From NCBI RefSeq assembly GCF_900142445.1, contig NZ_FRAV01000002.1:164049-228048 (forward strand): a stretch of DNA of 64,000 nucleotides, read 5' to 3'. This stretch comes from Chryseobacterium polytrichastri. GTDB taxonomy: Bacteria > Bacteroidota > Bacteroidia > Flavobacteriales > Weeksellaceae. How positions within the stretch are numbered: position 1 is the first letter of the stretch; the number at the start of each line of letters is the position of its first letter. The notes under the pieces are model-generated. The model was not told where the DNA came from, searched no databases, and worked only from the letters and a program-made list of their open reading frames with translations. This document shows positions 18,801 through 26,646 of the stretch, piece after piece. Both the position numbers and the translations under genes were made by a program.

Positions 18801-18874
18801 GAATAAAAGAGATCAGGCAAGATAATGCAACAGGAAAAATTCTGAAAGAACTCAAGTACAACTATAAAAACTAA
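15806..18874 (+). CDS. SpvB/RHS-like shell protein without toxin tip
   Basis: A 1022-residue protein with a signal peptide (hydrophobic residues about 11-27, ending FYSGQ). The N-terminal domain has the Bacteroidetes RHS start pattern: PIIKSPQTYNIEKFGNIPVS, then VGLDWSLDIGGAITREVRGLPDD. The C-terminal half contains YD-type strands and ends EVYIYDRANRIKEIRQDN. In many Bacteroidetes this domain and the RHS cage are one polypeptide; here they are separate genes with a 6-base gap, similar to the B/C split of Tc toxins. It has no hypervariable C-terminal toxin. I infer it forms part of the cage or anchor for the next protein. Confidence 0.75.
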   Translation: MKKQLNKNRKITLSILCLFGVSFYSGQNIPIIKSPQTYNIEKFGNIPVSMNTGSISYDVNLFNYGDIYNGNGYNIGLRYYGTGFIPAKKSNYVGLDWSLDIGGAITREVRGLPDDFFSDWPKKQGLYGYLEGVKTSNKTSNDIYNQNYNQFPDGGGGIGIKTGAFGFEIEPDKFSFNFMGNSGYFFIGNDMKPIIISDNKNLKIDVSGLSSKQPLDPIQINGSQCLTKPTTITITDEKGIKYYFGGNYENLEISYNLLPNAESENPFTITSWNLFKIEYPNSNILEIKYRTVTPSITDRNFCRSNPGNIRNLQEPFLLMFDHNTIFKQEIKATNGNYNTSSGSLLYDGTIYWGGSTTSSDGSNTSYSATKKSFPDSILLNGKTIVFFDFERFDQYLGYTIPSLKLKNIIFYSTSGNQIVKQINLDYYRYKDYFFLDKVKMYKKDRISSDYLQEYSFDYYNKNTLPDENTALIDYWGYFNNKPRMNMIPNFTLNKNTGDYVITDNTQEADPTLSSIGLMKTITYPTKGKSEFIYEPHKYSEKIDRNSSSQFKNILIQSEGIVSGGRINKIINYSNDGTQIGTKDYKYVSNYSPNGASIKSSGILSNFYRNLTYVRVQTPFSTYEELNAYSDNFIETSMNSFPVLYSEVTEIENNKGYTKYYFTDYKMYPDSQDNKAVDNNTSNLDVNYYPANITNINLPYRSNNYKRGKLYKQEIYDQNFNKLKSSNTEFIDVSEVISNNFATYVTDRLRTKYFFKLFGGSFSPSKTISDDILNNNLLSSKSEYFYQSANGMNISKIKSTNTDGKITETNYQYAHEKGNQKLINTNIVDTPLEISVLEKQNISDAGKLVSKSEVKYDNPANVYPTMALSYDLQNGTPSTEATYDLYDGKGNLQQYTTKDGVSTTIIWGYNNTQPIAKIEGAKLSDIQQSFIDSIVNASDTDALAISNSDEASFLSVLNTFRNNLLNYQISTYTYDPSIGIRSITPPTGIREVYIYDRANRIKEIRQDNATGKILKELKYNYKN

Positions 18875-18880
18875 TACACA

Positions 18881-21800
18881 ATGAAAAAGATACTTATTCT
18901 AATTTGGGGGTTACTCTTGGGAAGCACGCTTCATGCACAAAATTTACCTACTACAGAAAATTATATTGAAACCAGAACTTATCTTGACTCTGTAACCATA
19001 AGCAGTTCAACTGCAAAACAAATCCATACAGTTCAGTATTTTGATGGTTTAGGACGACCAAAACAGGTTGTTAATGTAAAAGCTTCACCACTGGGAAGAG
19101 ATGTTGTCAGTCACATTGAATATGACGGATTTGGAAGACAAACTAAAGATTTTTTACCTATTCCACAGTCACAAACGCTAAATGGAGCAATTGCTCCGAC
19201 TCCTTTAGCCAATGCAACTTCCGTTTATGGTTTAGAAAAAATCTATGCAGAGAAAATCTTAGAAAACTCACCATTAGACAGAATTCAGCAACAGATTCAG
19301 GTAGGAACTGATTGGGCTTCTAAGCCTGTGAAATTTGAGTATGATACCAATAACAATGGAGATTATGTAAGAAAATATGAAACTACCACAACATGGGATC
19401 CAGTTGGTAAAATGATGTTGACTTCTGTTCAGCTATTGCAATATTTTCCAATTGCTCAGCTATATAAAAATACAATCATTGATGAAGATGGGAACCGAAC
19501 CATTGAATTTAAAAATGGTAAGGGACAAACTTTATTGGTGAGAAAAGTAATAAACCCTACTGAAAACGCTGATACGTATTATGTTTATAATGAGTATGAT
19601 GTCTTGGCTTATGTGATCCCACCATTGGCTTCAGCGCCCACCGTTGAGCCTGCTACTGTGGAAAACCTTTATTATCAATATCGCTATGATGGCAGAAAGA
19701 GACTGGTAGAAAAAAAAGTTCCTGGTAAGGGTTGGGAATATATGCTTTATGATAAACAGGATCGTTTAGTAGCCACACAGGACACTGCTTTGAAACAAAA
19801 AGGACAGTGGATATATACAAAATATGATCAGTTCGGAAGGGTTGCTATTACGGGAATCGGTACTGGCTCAGAAAGAATCACTGAGCAAAATATGGTTGAT
19901 GGTTTAGGATCAAATAATGTCAACAGACTCAGTACTCCTCTTTTTGAAAGACAGGGAATGGATGTATATTATGGAAATCAAGATTCAACTTATCCGAATT
20001 CAACAAAATGGATAACATTGTTATCATTGAATTATTACGATACCTATCCAAATTACAGCTTCAATCCTTCATTTCCAACAAGTATTTTCGGACCCACTTT
20101 AACAGATAATCCTACAGCAACTGGTAAAAGTACGAAAGGACTTTCTGTTATGAGTCTGGTTAAAAACATCGAAGATGATAATTGGACAAAGAATTACTCA
20201 TATTATGATACCCGAGGAAGAGTTGTCGGAACGTATTCTATCAATCATTTGGGAGGATTTACAGAGACAAAATCTGAACTTGATTTTGCAGGAGCTCCGA
20301 AACAAAATATCACCAGACATAAAAGAGTGAATACGGATACTGAAAAAGTAATCATAGAAACCTTTGAATATGATCATCAAAATAGGTTACTTGTCCACAA
20401 ACATAAAATAGACAACAATACGGAAGAGATCTTAGCTCAGAATAAATACAATGAGCTTTCTCAGCTGGAATCTAAAAAAGTCGGAGGAATCAATATTTCA
20501 ACTCCTCTTCAAACTATTGATTATAAATACAACATACATGGTTGGATGACCAAGATCAATGATCCTGTTAATCTTAACGGAAAATTGTTCGGTTATGAAC
20601 TTAAATACCATAATCCAGTCAATACTACTTTTGCTATGGCAAAGTATAACGGAAATATTGCAGAAGTTGATTGGAAGACTTCAAATGATGATGTACTAAA
20701 AAGATATTCTTATAATTATGATAAATTAAACAGACTTAACTTCGGACATTATTCTGAGCCTAATAGTACCGTGCCACTGGAAGATCATTTCGGGGAATCT
20801 ATAGAATATGATTTGAACGGGAATATCACCCGATTATATCGAAATGCTAAAAATATAACCAACGGAATGGCAATGCAAATCGATAATCTAACGTATAGCT
20901 ATGCAGGTAATAGGCTGTTAAATGTAACAGATGCTTCCCAGAATTATTTAGGATATGTTGGAGGAGGAAATACTATTGGCTATGACTTGAACGGAAATAT
21001 GACGAGTCATGTGGATAAGGGAATTACAAGCATTCAATATAATTTCCTGAACCTTCCTTCTACCCTTATCAAGAACAATAATAAGAGTCCTTTCGGTGGT
21101 GCTATATCTCATCTTTATGGAGCTGATGGAAGAAAGCTTAAAAAAGCATATTCATATTATAAAAGAGATTGGCAGGGAAATACAAATCTTGCCTTAACTA
21201 CTACGGAATATTTAGATAGTTTTCAATATGTACTTGAAAGCAATGGATTTGGATGTATTGATTGTCCCCCTCCTTCCCCTAATTTACAGTTTGTACCTAC
21301 TTCGGAAGGTTATTTTGATTTTGTAAAAAATAAGTATATTTACAATTATACAGATCATTTGGGGAATATCCGTCTGAGCTATTTTAATAATGGAAACAGT
21401 ATAGAAGTTCTTGAAGAGAATAATTATTATCCGTTTGGGTTGAAGCATGAGGGAGTAAATGTATTGACAGGAAACACTGCCTATCAATACAAATATAATG
21501 GCAAGGAGTATCAACAAGAGATCGGAATGACTGACTTTGGAGCTAGAATGTATATGAATGATCTAGGGAGATGGGGTGTAATTGATCCTTTAAGTGAATT
21601 ACAATTTGCTTATAGTCCATATTCTTATGTTTACGGAAATCCTATTAGATTCAATGATCCAACAGGTATGATTGGAGAAGATCCTGATCCTAAAAAAATA
21701 TACGGTCCTAAAGGAGGACATCCAATAGAAGAAGTTGTAATAACAGGTGTTTCTAAGGCAAAACAAATGGATCGTTCCCTTTCATTTATGGGAATCCAAA

Positions 21801-22357
21801 GTTTAAATTCTTTCCATGCTTCGGAAGATAGATTTGCAGCAGGAATTAGAGGAAGTAAAGCGGCTCTTGCCACTGAAAAATTTGAAAAAAACTTTGCTTT
21901 TGCAATAGGAACTTTCGGAATGGGAGGAACTAATTTATTTGCTTCAGCTGCTTGGGCTACTTTTGACACTTATATGAGTTATCAAGATGAAGAAACTCAG
22001 GATGCAGTTGGAACAATACAGTTAATGGCAATTATAGCACAAGTATCACATGGGAATGCCTCAGGAGTAAATAAGTTGATCAATATTGGCAAGCAAGGGA
22101 AACATATAATTGGACATAACAATTATATAATAGGTAAGAGTATTTTAAAAGAGGATGCTCAATTATTATTAGATGCCTTTCATTCAGGGAATATTAAATC
22201 ATCGAGAGTGATTAATGAAGCAAAAGTAAGTGTAGATTTTGGTAAAGTTATTGGAGATTTTGTCCAAGATGGAGTTCCTACTCCAACAAGTGTAGGAACA
22301 GTGATTAACAGTAAAACAGGAGTACATATTGTTCCTGCTAACCCTATACAATATTAG
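18881..22357 (+). CDS. DUF6443/RHS protein with type-50 polymorphic toxin tip
   Basis: A 1158-residue polymorphic toxin. It has a signal peptide (MKKILILIWGLLLGSTLHAQ), a DUF6443 domain (VQYFDGLGRPKQVVNVKASP, about residues 45-180), YD repeats, and an RHS core near 835-930 (DHLGNIRLSYFNN ... YPFGLKHEG ... FGARMYMNDLGRWGVIDPLSE ... NDPTGM). The variable tip, residues about 1065-1158, matches polymorphic toxin type 50 (Ntox50): GKQGKHIIGHNNYIIGKS, VDFGKVIGDFV, and a TGVHIVPANP end. Members of that family are RNases. The RHS core normally encloses and self-cleaves the tip. An immunity gene follows after 5 bases. Target and export route are not proven. Confidence 0.85.
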   Translation: MKKILILIWGLLLGSTLHAQNLPTTENYIETRTYLDSVTISSSTAKQIHTVQYFDGLGRPKQVVNVKASPLGRDVVSHIEYDGFGRQTKDFLPIPQSQTLNGAIAPTPLANATSVYGLEKIYAEKILENSPLDRIQQQIQVGTDWASKPVKFEYDTNNNGDYVRKYETTTTWDPVGKMMLTSVQLLQYFPIAQLYKNTIIDEDGNRTIEFKNGKGQTLLVRKVINPTENADTYYVYNEYDVLAYVIPPLASAPTVEPATVENLYYQYRYDGRKRLVEKKVPGKGWEYMLYDKQDRLVATQDTALKQKGQWIYTKYDQFGRVAITGIGTGSERITEQNMVDGLGSNNVNRLSTPLFERQGMDVYYGNQDSTYPNSTKWITLLSLNYYDTYPNYSFNPSFPTSIFGPTLTDNPTATGKSTKGLSVMSLVKNIEDDNWTKNYSYYDTRGRVVGTYSINHLGGFTETKSELDFAGAPKQNITRHKRVNTDTEKVIIETFEYDHQNRLLVHKHKIDNNTEEILAQNKYNELSQLESKKVGGINISTPLQTIDYKYNIHGWMTKINDPVNLNGKLFGYELKYHNPVNTTFAMAKYNGNIAEVDWKTSNDDVLKRYSYNYDKLNRLNFGHYSEPNSTVPLEDHFGESIEYDLNGNITRLYRNAKNITNGMAMQIDNLTYSYAGNRLLNVTDASQNYLGYVGGGNTIGYDLNGNMTSHVDKGITSIQYNFLNLPSTLIKNNNKSPFGGAISHLYGADGRKLKKAYSYYKRDWQGNTNLALTTTEYLDSFQYVLESNGFGCIDCPPPSPNLQFVPTSEGYFDFVKNKYIYNYTDHLGNIRLSYFNNGNSIEVLEENNYYPFGLKHEGVNVLTGNTAYQYKYNGKEYQQEIGMTDFGARMYMNDLGRWGVIDPLSELQFAYSPYSYVYGNPIRFNDPTGMIGEDPDPKKIYGPKGGHPIEEVVITGVSKAKQMDRSLSFMGIQSLNSFHASEDRFAAGIRGSKAALATEKFEKNFAFAIGTFGMGGTNLFASAAWATFDTYMSYQDEETQDAVGTIQLMAIIAQVSHGNASGVNKLINIGKQGKHIIGHNNYIIGKSILKEDAQLLLDAFHSGNIKSSRVINEAKVSVDFGKVIGDFVQDGVPTPTSVGTVINSKTGVHIVPANPIQY

Positions 22358-22362
22358 AATTT

Positions 22363-22674
22363 ATGGAAAATGAAAAATATATAGAATTAAGAAGGGATGT
22401 TTTAATTTCAATCCAAAGAGCATTATGGGGAATGATATATCCTTCAATTAGAGCTATTGCAGTAGGATTTGAAGAAACAAAAAAGCTTACTGTTATTTAT
22501 TATTTGGATAAAGAACCTGAAGATGAGGATTATGAAAATATAAGTGAAGTTACTGGTGAGGTTTGTTCAGATATTGATTTTTCTACAGTAGAAGAACTTT
22601 GTATTTATACTAATCAACCTTTTTCTGAATTAGATAATTTAGTTTCGTGGGTTTATATTAGAAAAGAAGAATAA
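22363..22674 (+). CDS. Immunity protein for the type-50 toxin
   Basis: A 103-residue acidic cytoplasmic protein starting 5 bases after the toxin gene. Its pattern (about residues 8-40: SIQRALWGMIYPSIRAIAVGFE, then KKLTVIYYLDKEPEDEDYE and an acidic alpha/beta remainder) resembles the small CdiI-type immunity proteins found next to Ntox50 toxins. Its position directly after a toxin tip is the strongest evidence. It should bind and block the toxin domain in the producing cell. Exact family assignment is from memory of the pattern and should be treated as likely, not certain. Confidence 0.75.
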   Translation: MENEKYIELRRDVLISIQRALWGMIYPSIRAIAVGFEETKKLTVIYYLDKEPEDEDYENISEVTGEVCSDIDFSTVEELCIYTNQPFSELDNLVSWVYIRKEE

Positions 22675-22697
22675 GATATTTTGATTTTATTCAAAAA

Positions 22698-23009
22698 ATG
22701 ATTTTGTCAAGTTTAATTTCTGATTTTATAGATAATCCTAAGGGCTAGTTAAATAAAAATTTAGATCATGCAAGAATTATTTATGAAAAATATTGGAGTA
22801 AAGAAGATGTATGGTTTTATTTACATTTCCAAGATGGAAAAGCTGTAAGACAGATTGAAGTAAATTCTAAAGGAAAGGTTTTTCTAACTTTAGAAAATCC
22901 ACAACAAGACGAATCAACGCTATGCGATCAGTCACTAGAAGATCTGGATTTGGAACCATCAGATTTTATTACTAAAACAGAATTTGATCAGATCTGGAAT
23001 AACCGATAA
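22698..23009 (+). pseudogene. Second immunity-like gene with an in-frame amber codon
   Basis: Begins with ATG at 22698, 23 bases after the immunity gene, and would encode 103 residues, but codon 17 (22746-22748) is TAG. Before it the product reads MILSSLISDFIDNPKG; after it the frame is open to the stop at 23007, reading DHARIIYEKYWSKEDVWFY and ending DFITKTEFDQIWNNR. The single lesion looks recent. It does not resemble the first immunity protein. Stacks of extra, orphan immunity genes after an RHS toxin are common; this one seems to have lost its toxin and to be decaying, unless the amber codon is read through. Confidence 0.75.
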
Positions 23010-23014
23010 AATTT

Positions 23015-23044
23015 AAAGCCTCACAATATAGTGGGGCTTTATTA
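23015..23044 (+). terminator. Intrinsic terminator of the toxin operon
   Basis: AAAGCCTCAC (23015-23024) pairs with GTGGGGCTTT (23031-23040) over an AATATA loop, with one mismatch, followed by ATTATT. It ends the operon that begins at 14255. Confidence 0.7.
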
Positions 23045-23131
23045 TTGAGCGTCTGGATATCAACCTTGTACCTTTGTGTATAAGGCTAAGCACTCAAAGA
23101 ATAGCTTAAAAACAGCTCCTGCATCATAATA

Positions 23132-24361
23132 TTAGATATTATCACAATCTGGAATATCATCAGGATTACCTTTAAAATACTCATACACCATAGTTTTTTT
23201 AAGTCCTGTCAGGTTTATTACTTTTTTAGGAGTAATCTTACCATCTGTATGGCAATCCCAATTACAGAATAATTCTGATATCAGATTTTTCTTTTCCTGA
23301 GTTTTTTGTCTTTTTTCTTGGTTCAGAACTTCTAAGCATTTTCTACTTTTTTCAACAGGAGTCAAAGTCACATCTTGGAAAAAGAATCTTTTTGTTTTAT
23401 TGACTCGTGGAGCTTGGCGATCATTGAACGCTTTATCAATTATATTCCGAACCTCTTTCGTGTCTAATGGAGTCAGAAGATTAAGCATATTAGCTGTATA
23501 TATAAGTTTAGAGAGCGTTTCTTTGTCTAGATCATGGTTTAGATGTACCAGGCGTTTAGCGTACAAACTAAGAGTTTTTTCGCGGTTGCCATCTTTTACC
23601 CGTTTAGGCATAAAAGCACTGTGGTATTTTATTTTATCCTCACCGCAATCATGAATGCCTTGATCGTTATATTCAAAACTAAGATCTTGGGTGGCTTCAT
23701 CGAGATTGTGGTATCTTATTTTTCCGTCACGGTGTATACCTATTAAAGTATTTTCTTTAATGATAGTGTCACGGAAAAACTGAGTTCCAGTGCTACTATG
23801 TTCTACTGCTACATCTAAACCAGCTAATAAATCAGCAACAGGAAATACTTCTACATTATCATTATAGTAAGCATTCTGGTCATACGGCAATATAGTAAGT
23901 CGATCAATTGATACCGCCTGTGGATCATAAGGAATCTTCAACACATTAGCTATCTCTCGGGTAGCAGCTTTAAAGTTATAGGGTGTCAATCCGTCTACCT
24001 TTACTATAAGCGTAAGACCTGTATCAGACAAACTACGCCAGTAGGCACATGTATAAGTTGTATTGATCTCAAAATCCTGCTCAGTCTTACAGTCAACATC
24101 AATATATAGATATCCTGTAGGTTCTGCTATATTCTTTCCTATAATATATCCATCTGAAAAGTTAAAGTTAATACTGATGGCAGATAGCTTATTGATCTTA
24201 ATTTCTTTATACTCGGCAGAACTTCTTTCCAAAGTTCGGGCATACTCGACTAGTTTTACATGCTCCTGCGGAGGAGATCTTATAAATTCTATTACTTCTT
24301 GAATGTCTTGGAATGAATCCGTTATGGTTCTGTTGGTACAATGTGATATTTTGTTTATCAT
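23132..24361 (-). CDS. BT4734-like (VirE N-terminal domain) mobile-element protein
   Basis: A 409-residue protein. Residues about 45-165 match the BT4734/VirE N-terminal domain: GYIIGKNIAEPTGYLYIDVD, then CAYWRSLSDTGLTLIVKVDG and IPYDPQAVSIDRLTILPYDQ, a primase-like fold common on Bacteroidetes integrative elements, where it is often paired with a helicase or primase. Residues about 255-335 resemble a primase C-terminal helical region (DGNREKTLSLYAKRLVHLNH). The last 60 residues may be DNA-binding (KKVINLTGLKKTMVYEYFKG). No replication partner is present here. A broken piece of a close relative lies at 11125-11217. Confidence 0.75.
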   Translation of the reverse strand: MINKISHCTNRTITDSFQDIQEVIEFIRSPPQEHVKLVEYARTLERSSAEYKEIKINKLSAISINFNFSDGYIIGKNIAEPTGYLYIDVDCKTEQDFEINTTYTCAYWRSLSDTGLTLIVKVDGLTPYNFKAATREIANVLKIPYDPQAVSIDRLTILPYDQNAYYNDNVEVFPVADLLAGLDVAVEHSSTGTQFFRDTIIKENTLIGIHRDGKIRYHNLDEATQDLSFEYNDQGIHDCGEDKIKYHSAFMPKRVKDGNREKTLSLYAKRLVHLNHDLDKETLSKLIYTANMLNLLTPLDTKEVRNIIDKAFNDRQAPRVNKTKRFFFQDVTLTPVEKSRKCLEVLNQEKRQKTQEKKNLISELFCNWDCHTDGKITPKKVINLTGLKKTMVYEYFKGNPDDIPDCDNI

Positions 24362-24452
24362 AATTTCTGGGTTAAAAAAAGGGATGGCAAGGGCTATACA
24401 TATTTGTTTTACTATGCCTTTAGAGATTGTTTGTAAAAGTTTTAGTTAGTTT

Positions 24453-24500
24453 TTCGGGAGCTTATAAAGTTTTTATAATATGCGCACGCAATGTTGTGCG
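24453..24500. promoter_or_regulatory. TTCGGGAGCT motif and hairpin upstream of the BT4734-like gene
   Basis: TTCGGGAGCT at 24453-24462 recurs exactly at 25742-25751 upstream of the putative excisionase. CGCAC (24483-24487) pairs with GTGCG (24496-24500) over an 8-base loop within an AT-rich, roughly symmetric flank. Both are plausible binding sites for an element regulator or recombinase. Confidence 0.3.
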
Positions 24501-24551
24501 GTATAATAAGAAAAAGATCTTCTTATCTAGCATTATCCCGTATTTATAAGG

Positions 24552-25280
24552 TTATCGTGGTAATTGTCTTATTTGAAAATGAGAATCCCACTCATCAATA
24601 TCTCCGCCATGTCTGTCTTTGAGCTTTAATAGCTTAGATTGGTAAGTTCCCAGCTGTTTTACGAAACACTTCACATTATTACCTTGAGCATTTTTGACCA
24701 ATTTTTCTGCCCATTCCAATTCCATAGGTCTGTATCTATATCTTCCTGTATCATTACCGCTCTCCCCGCCGATAATACACCAGTCCAAAAGATTCATATT
24801 TTCATCCCAGTCAATTTCTCCAATCAGAGGTTCAAAACTCGCAAAAGTGATACACGGCAGATCATTCAGATATGCAATTCGTCCTACCTGCTGTTGACTT
24901 TCAACGGAAACTCCGATCCATACATTTTGTAGTTCATTGAAAAAGTCAGGAAGATGATCTTTGATTCTTTCAGGTCTTTTGGTCAATATTTGATAAGTGT
25001 GTTGCGGAGTTTCTCGAATAATTTCCCACGCTTCATCTCTCCATTGATCAGCTTCCTCAATAAACCAATCGCTCCACGAACAAGTAAAGATAACCTTAGG
25101 TTCTTTCCATTTCAGAGGCTGTTTAAACATAGTTTTTGATCTCAGAACTGTTGTTGCATCTTGACCGTATCTTTCCTTATCTCTGTACATATAACAGAAT
25201 TTGCAACCAGGTGATACTTTTTGACAGCCGTGCCACGGATTCCATGTAGCTTCTGTCCATTGAATTTTACTATTTTCCAT
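24552..25280 (-). CDS. DUF5131 (phage Gp37/Gp68-like, three-Cys motif) protein
   Basis: A 242-residue protein beginning MENSKIQWTEATWNPWHGCQ. The cysteines in GCQKVSPGCKFCYMY (C19, C27, C30) give the three-Cys pattern of DUF5131, which resembles a radical SAM cluster site. Other family marks are FTCSWSDWFIEEAD, QILTKRPERI, VWIGVSVESQ and WCIIGGESG. The family is common on phages and islands, often beside a TcmP partner; no such partner is seen here. Reaction unknown. It belongs to a run of minus-strand genes led by the integrase, though a 129-base gap separates it from the upstream HTH gene. Confidence 0.8.
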   Translation of the reverse strand: MENSKIQWTEATWNPWHGCQKVSPGCKFCYMYRDKERYGQDATTVLRSKTMFKQPLKWKEPKVIFTCSWSDWFIEEADQWRDEAWEIIRETPQHTYQILTKRPERIKDHLPDFFNELQNVWIGVSVESQQQVGRIAYLNDLPCITFASFEPLIGEIDWDENMNLLDWCIIGGESGNDTGRYRYRPMELEWAEKLVKNAQGNNVKCFVKQLGTYQSKLLKLKDRHGGDIDEWDSHFQIRQLPR

Positions 25281-25409
25281 AATTTATTTTTTGAAATAAC
25301 ACAAAGAGACACCCACACAGTACTCAGCCTATGTCTTGATTAAATATTGAAAGTGTGGATTTTTGAATGGATCGGGATTATCTAGAATGTCCCGAATGAG
25401 AGCAGATTG

Positions 25410-25697
25410 CTAAGAAGCAGATCTTAATTTTGTTTGAATCTCTTCTCGGGTATAATACACCCTGCCTTCGAAGCTAATAGGAATCAAAGTTCCTTTCTTT
25501 GCCCAGTTGTGCAATGTTCCAAACGAAACACCGAAATAATCCGCTGTTTCCTGTCGGGTCAAAAGTTCTTTATCTGCTACATGATTACCTTTTGTACCCA
25601 AAAGGCGGTCTAAGGATTTATTAATTTTTTGATCAATCATTCCCATAAACTCTTCTATTGAGATCTGGGAAATTTGAAATGTTCTACTGTTGTCCAT
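25410..25697 (-). CDS. Helix-turn-helix excisionase-like protein
   Basis: A 95-residue protein. Residues about 45-93 form a MerR/Xis-type winged helix-turn-helix: LLTRQETADYFGVSFGTLHN, then WAKKGTLIPISFEGRVYYTREEIQTKL. The N-terminal 40 residues are probably helical and may dimerise. Proteins of this type near a tyrosine integrase act as excisionase or recombination directionality factor. Three phased ATTCGG repeats lie 44-70 bases upstream of its start, good candidates for its own or the integrase's binding sites. Confidence 0.7.
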   Translation of the reverse strand: MDNSRTFQISQISIEEFMGMIDQKINKSLDRLLGTKGNHVADKELLTRQETADYFGVSFGTLHNWAKKGTLIPISFEGRVYYTREEIQTKLRSAS

Positions 25698-25740
25698 AAA
25701 TTCTGTTTTTTATTTCTGGTACAAAAGTAAAATATCTGTT

Positions 25741-25767
25741 ATTCGGGAGCTATTCGGACTTATTCGG
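25741..25767. promoter_or_regulatory. Three phased ATTCGG repeats upstream of the excisionase-like gene
   Basis: ATTCGG occurs at 25741-25746, 25752-25757 and 25762-25767, spaced 11 and 10 bases, so on one face of the helix. Such spacing fits cooperative binding of an excisionase or integrase arm domain. The last copy overlaps the 3' end of the neighbouring gene. Confidence 0.4.
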
Positions 25768-26629
25768 ATTTATCTTGCAGGTAAATATTTATAAGTTGAC
25801 TTACTTTTGATTCATGTCTGCCAGGTTCAGACATTTTAGTGTTATTTTTAATTGAATTTGGGAAAACAGAATTGATAAAACCGATGTAATCTTTCAGTAA
25901 AAGTTCATACTTAAATATTTCTTCTTTACAGTCTGGATTGCTGTAAATAGCATTCAGCTTTGCATTAAATCCATTTTTTTCAGGACTGATACTCATTGTT
26001 TCCAGTGTAGTCATAAACCATTTTTCTGCTTTTTCAGAAATAAAAACATCTGGATATTGGTATTGGTCTTTTACTGACTTGGTACTAACTGACGAAGTTG
26101 ATGATGGTTTAAAAAAATAATTAGCCACGTAAGGAACCAGATCCGAAAACTCAGATGTAATATATTCAGGCTTTCTTTGGTTTTCTTTCAGCAGGTTTTT
26201 AACAATCCTCAGTTGCAATTTGTTGATATTTCCGCTGTCCAAAAGGCTTTTATAGTAATCCGTAGACTCTTCTATAACTTTAAGAATGTTTTTAAAAAAA
26301 TAATCTTTGTTGCCGATCTCAGTTTTTTTATAAGCATCTACAATGGCATGTTCAAACTCAACAAAAAGATATTCCATATAAGTGCCGATTGTTCTGGAGA
26401 AATCTTTAGATTGCATGATTTCGTCCTGTAATTCGTAATTTAAAGTTTGATATTTATAAGATCTTTCCGATTTGTATTCTTCTTCACTTAGTTCAATAAG
26501 TCCAAAATCATCATCGTACTTATAATACTTCCGTGAAAATTCTGGAAACATATTAATGATAAGCTGATGCAGCATTTGTTCTGATTCAAAAAAATGATTT
26601 TGGTATTTAAATTCCGTATAATCTCTCAT
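25760..26629 (-). CDS. Hypothetical mobile-element protein
   Basis: A 289-residue, mainly helical, charged protein with no signal peptide or membrane segment. It lies 17 bases downstream of the integrase on the same strand, so the two are probably co-transcribed. A Ser/Thr-rich linker near residue 175-187 (PSSTSSVSTKSVKD) separates two helical domains. Proteins of similar size and position are found on Bacteroidetes integrative elements, some related to RteC-type regulators, but I cannot make out a defining motif. Function unknown. Confidence 0.6.
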   Translation of the reverse strand: MRDYTEFKYQNHFFESEQMLHQLIINMFPEFSRKYYKYDDDFGLIELSEEEYKSERSYKYQTLNYELQDEIMQSKDFSRTIGTYMEYLFVEFEHAIVDAYKKTEIGNKDYFFKNILKVIEESTDYYKSLLDSGNINKLQLRIVKNLLKENQRKPEYITSEFSDLVPYVANYFFKPSSTSSVSTKSVKDQYQYPDVFISEKAEKWFMTTLETMSISPEKNGFNAKLNAIYSNPDCKEEIFKYELLLKDYIGFINSVFPNSIKNNTKMSEPGRHESKVSQLINIYLQDKSE

Positions 26630-26646
26630 TTTTCAAATTTACCTAT

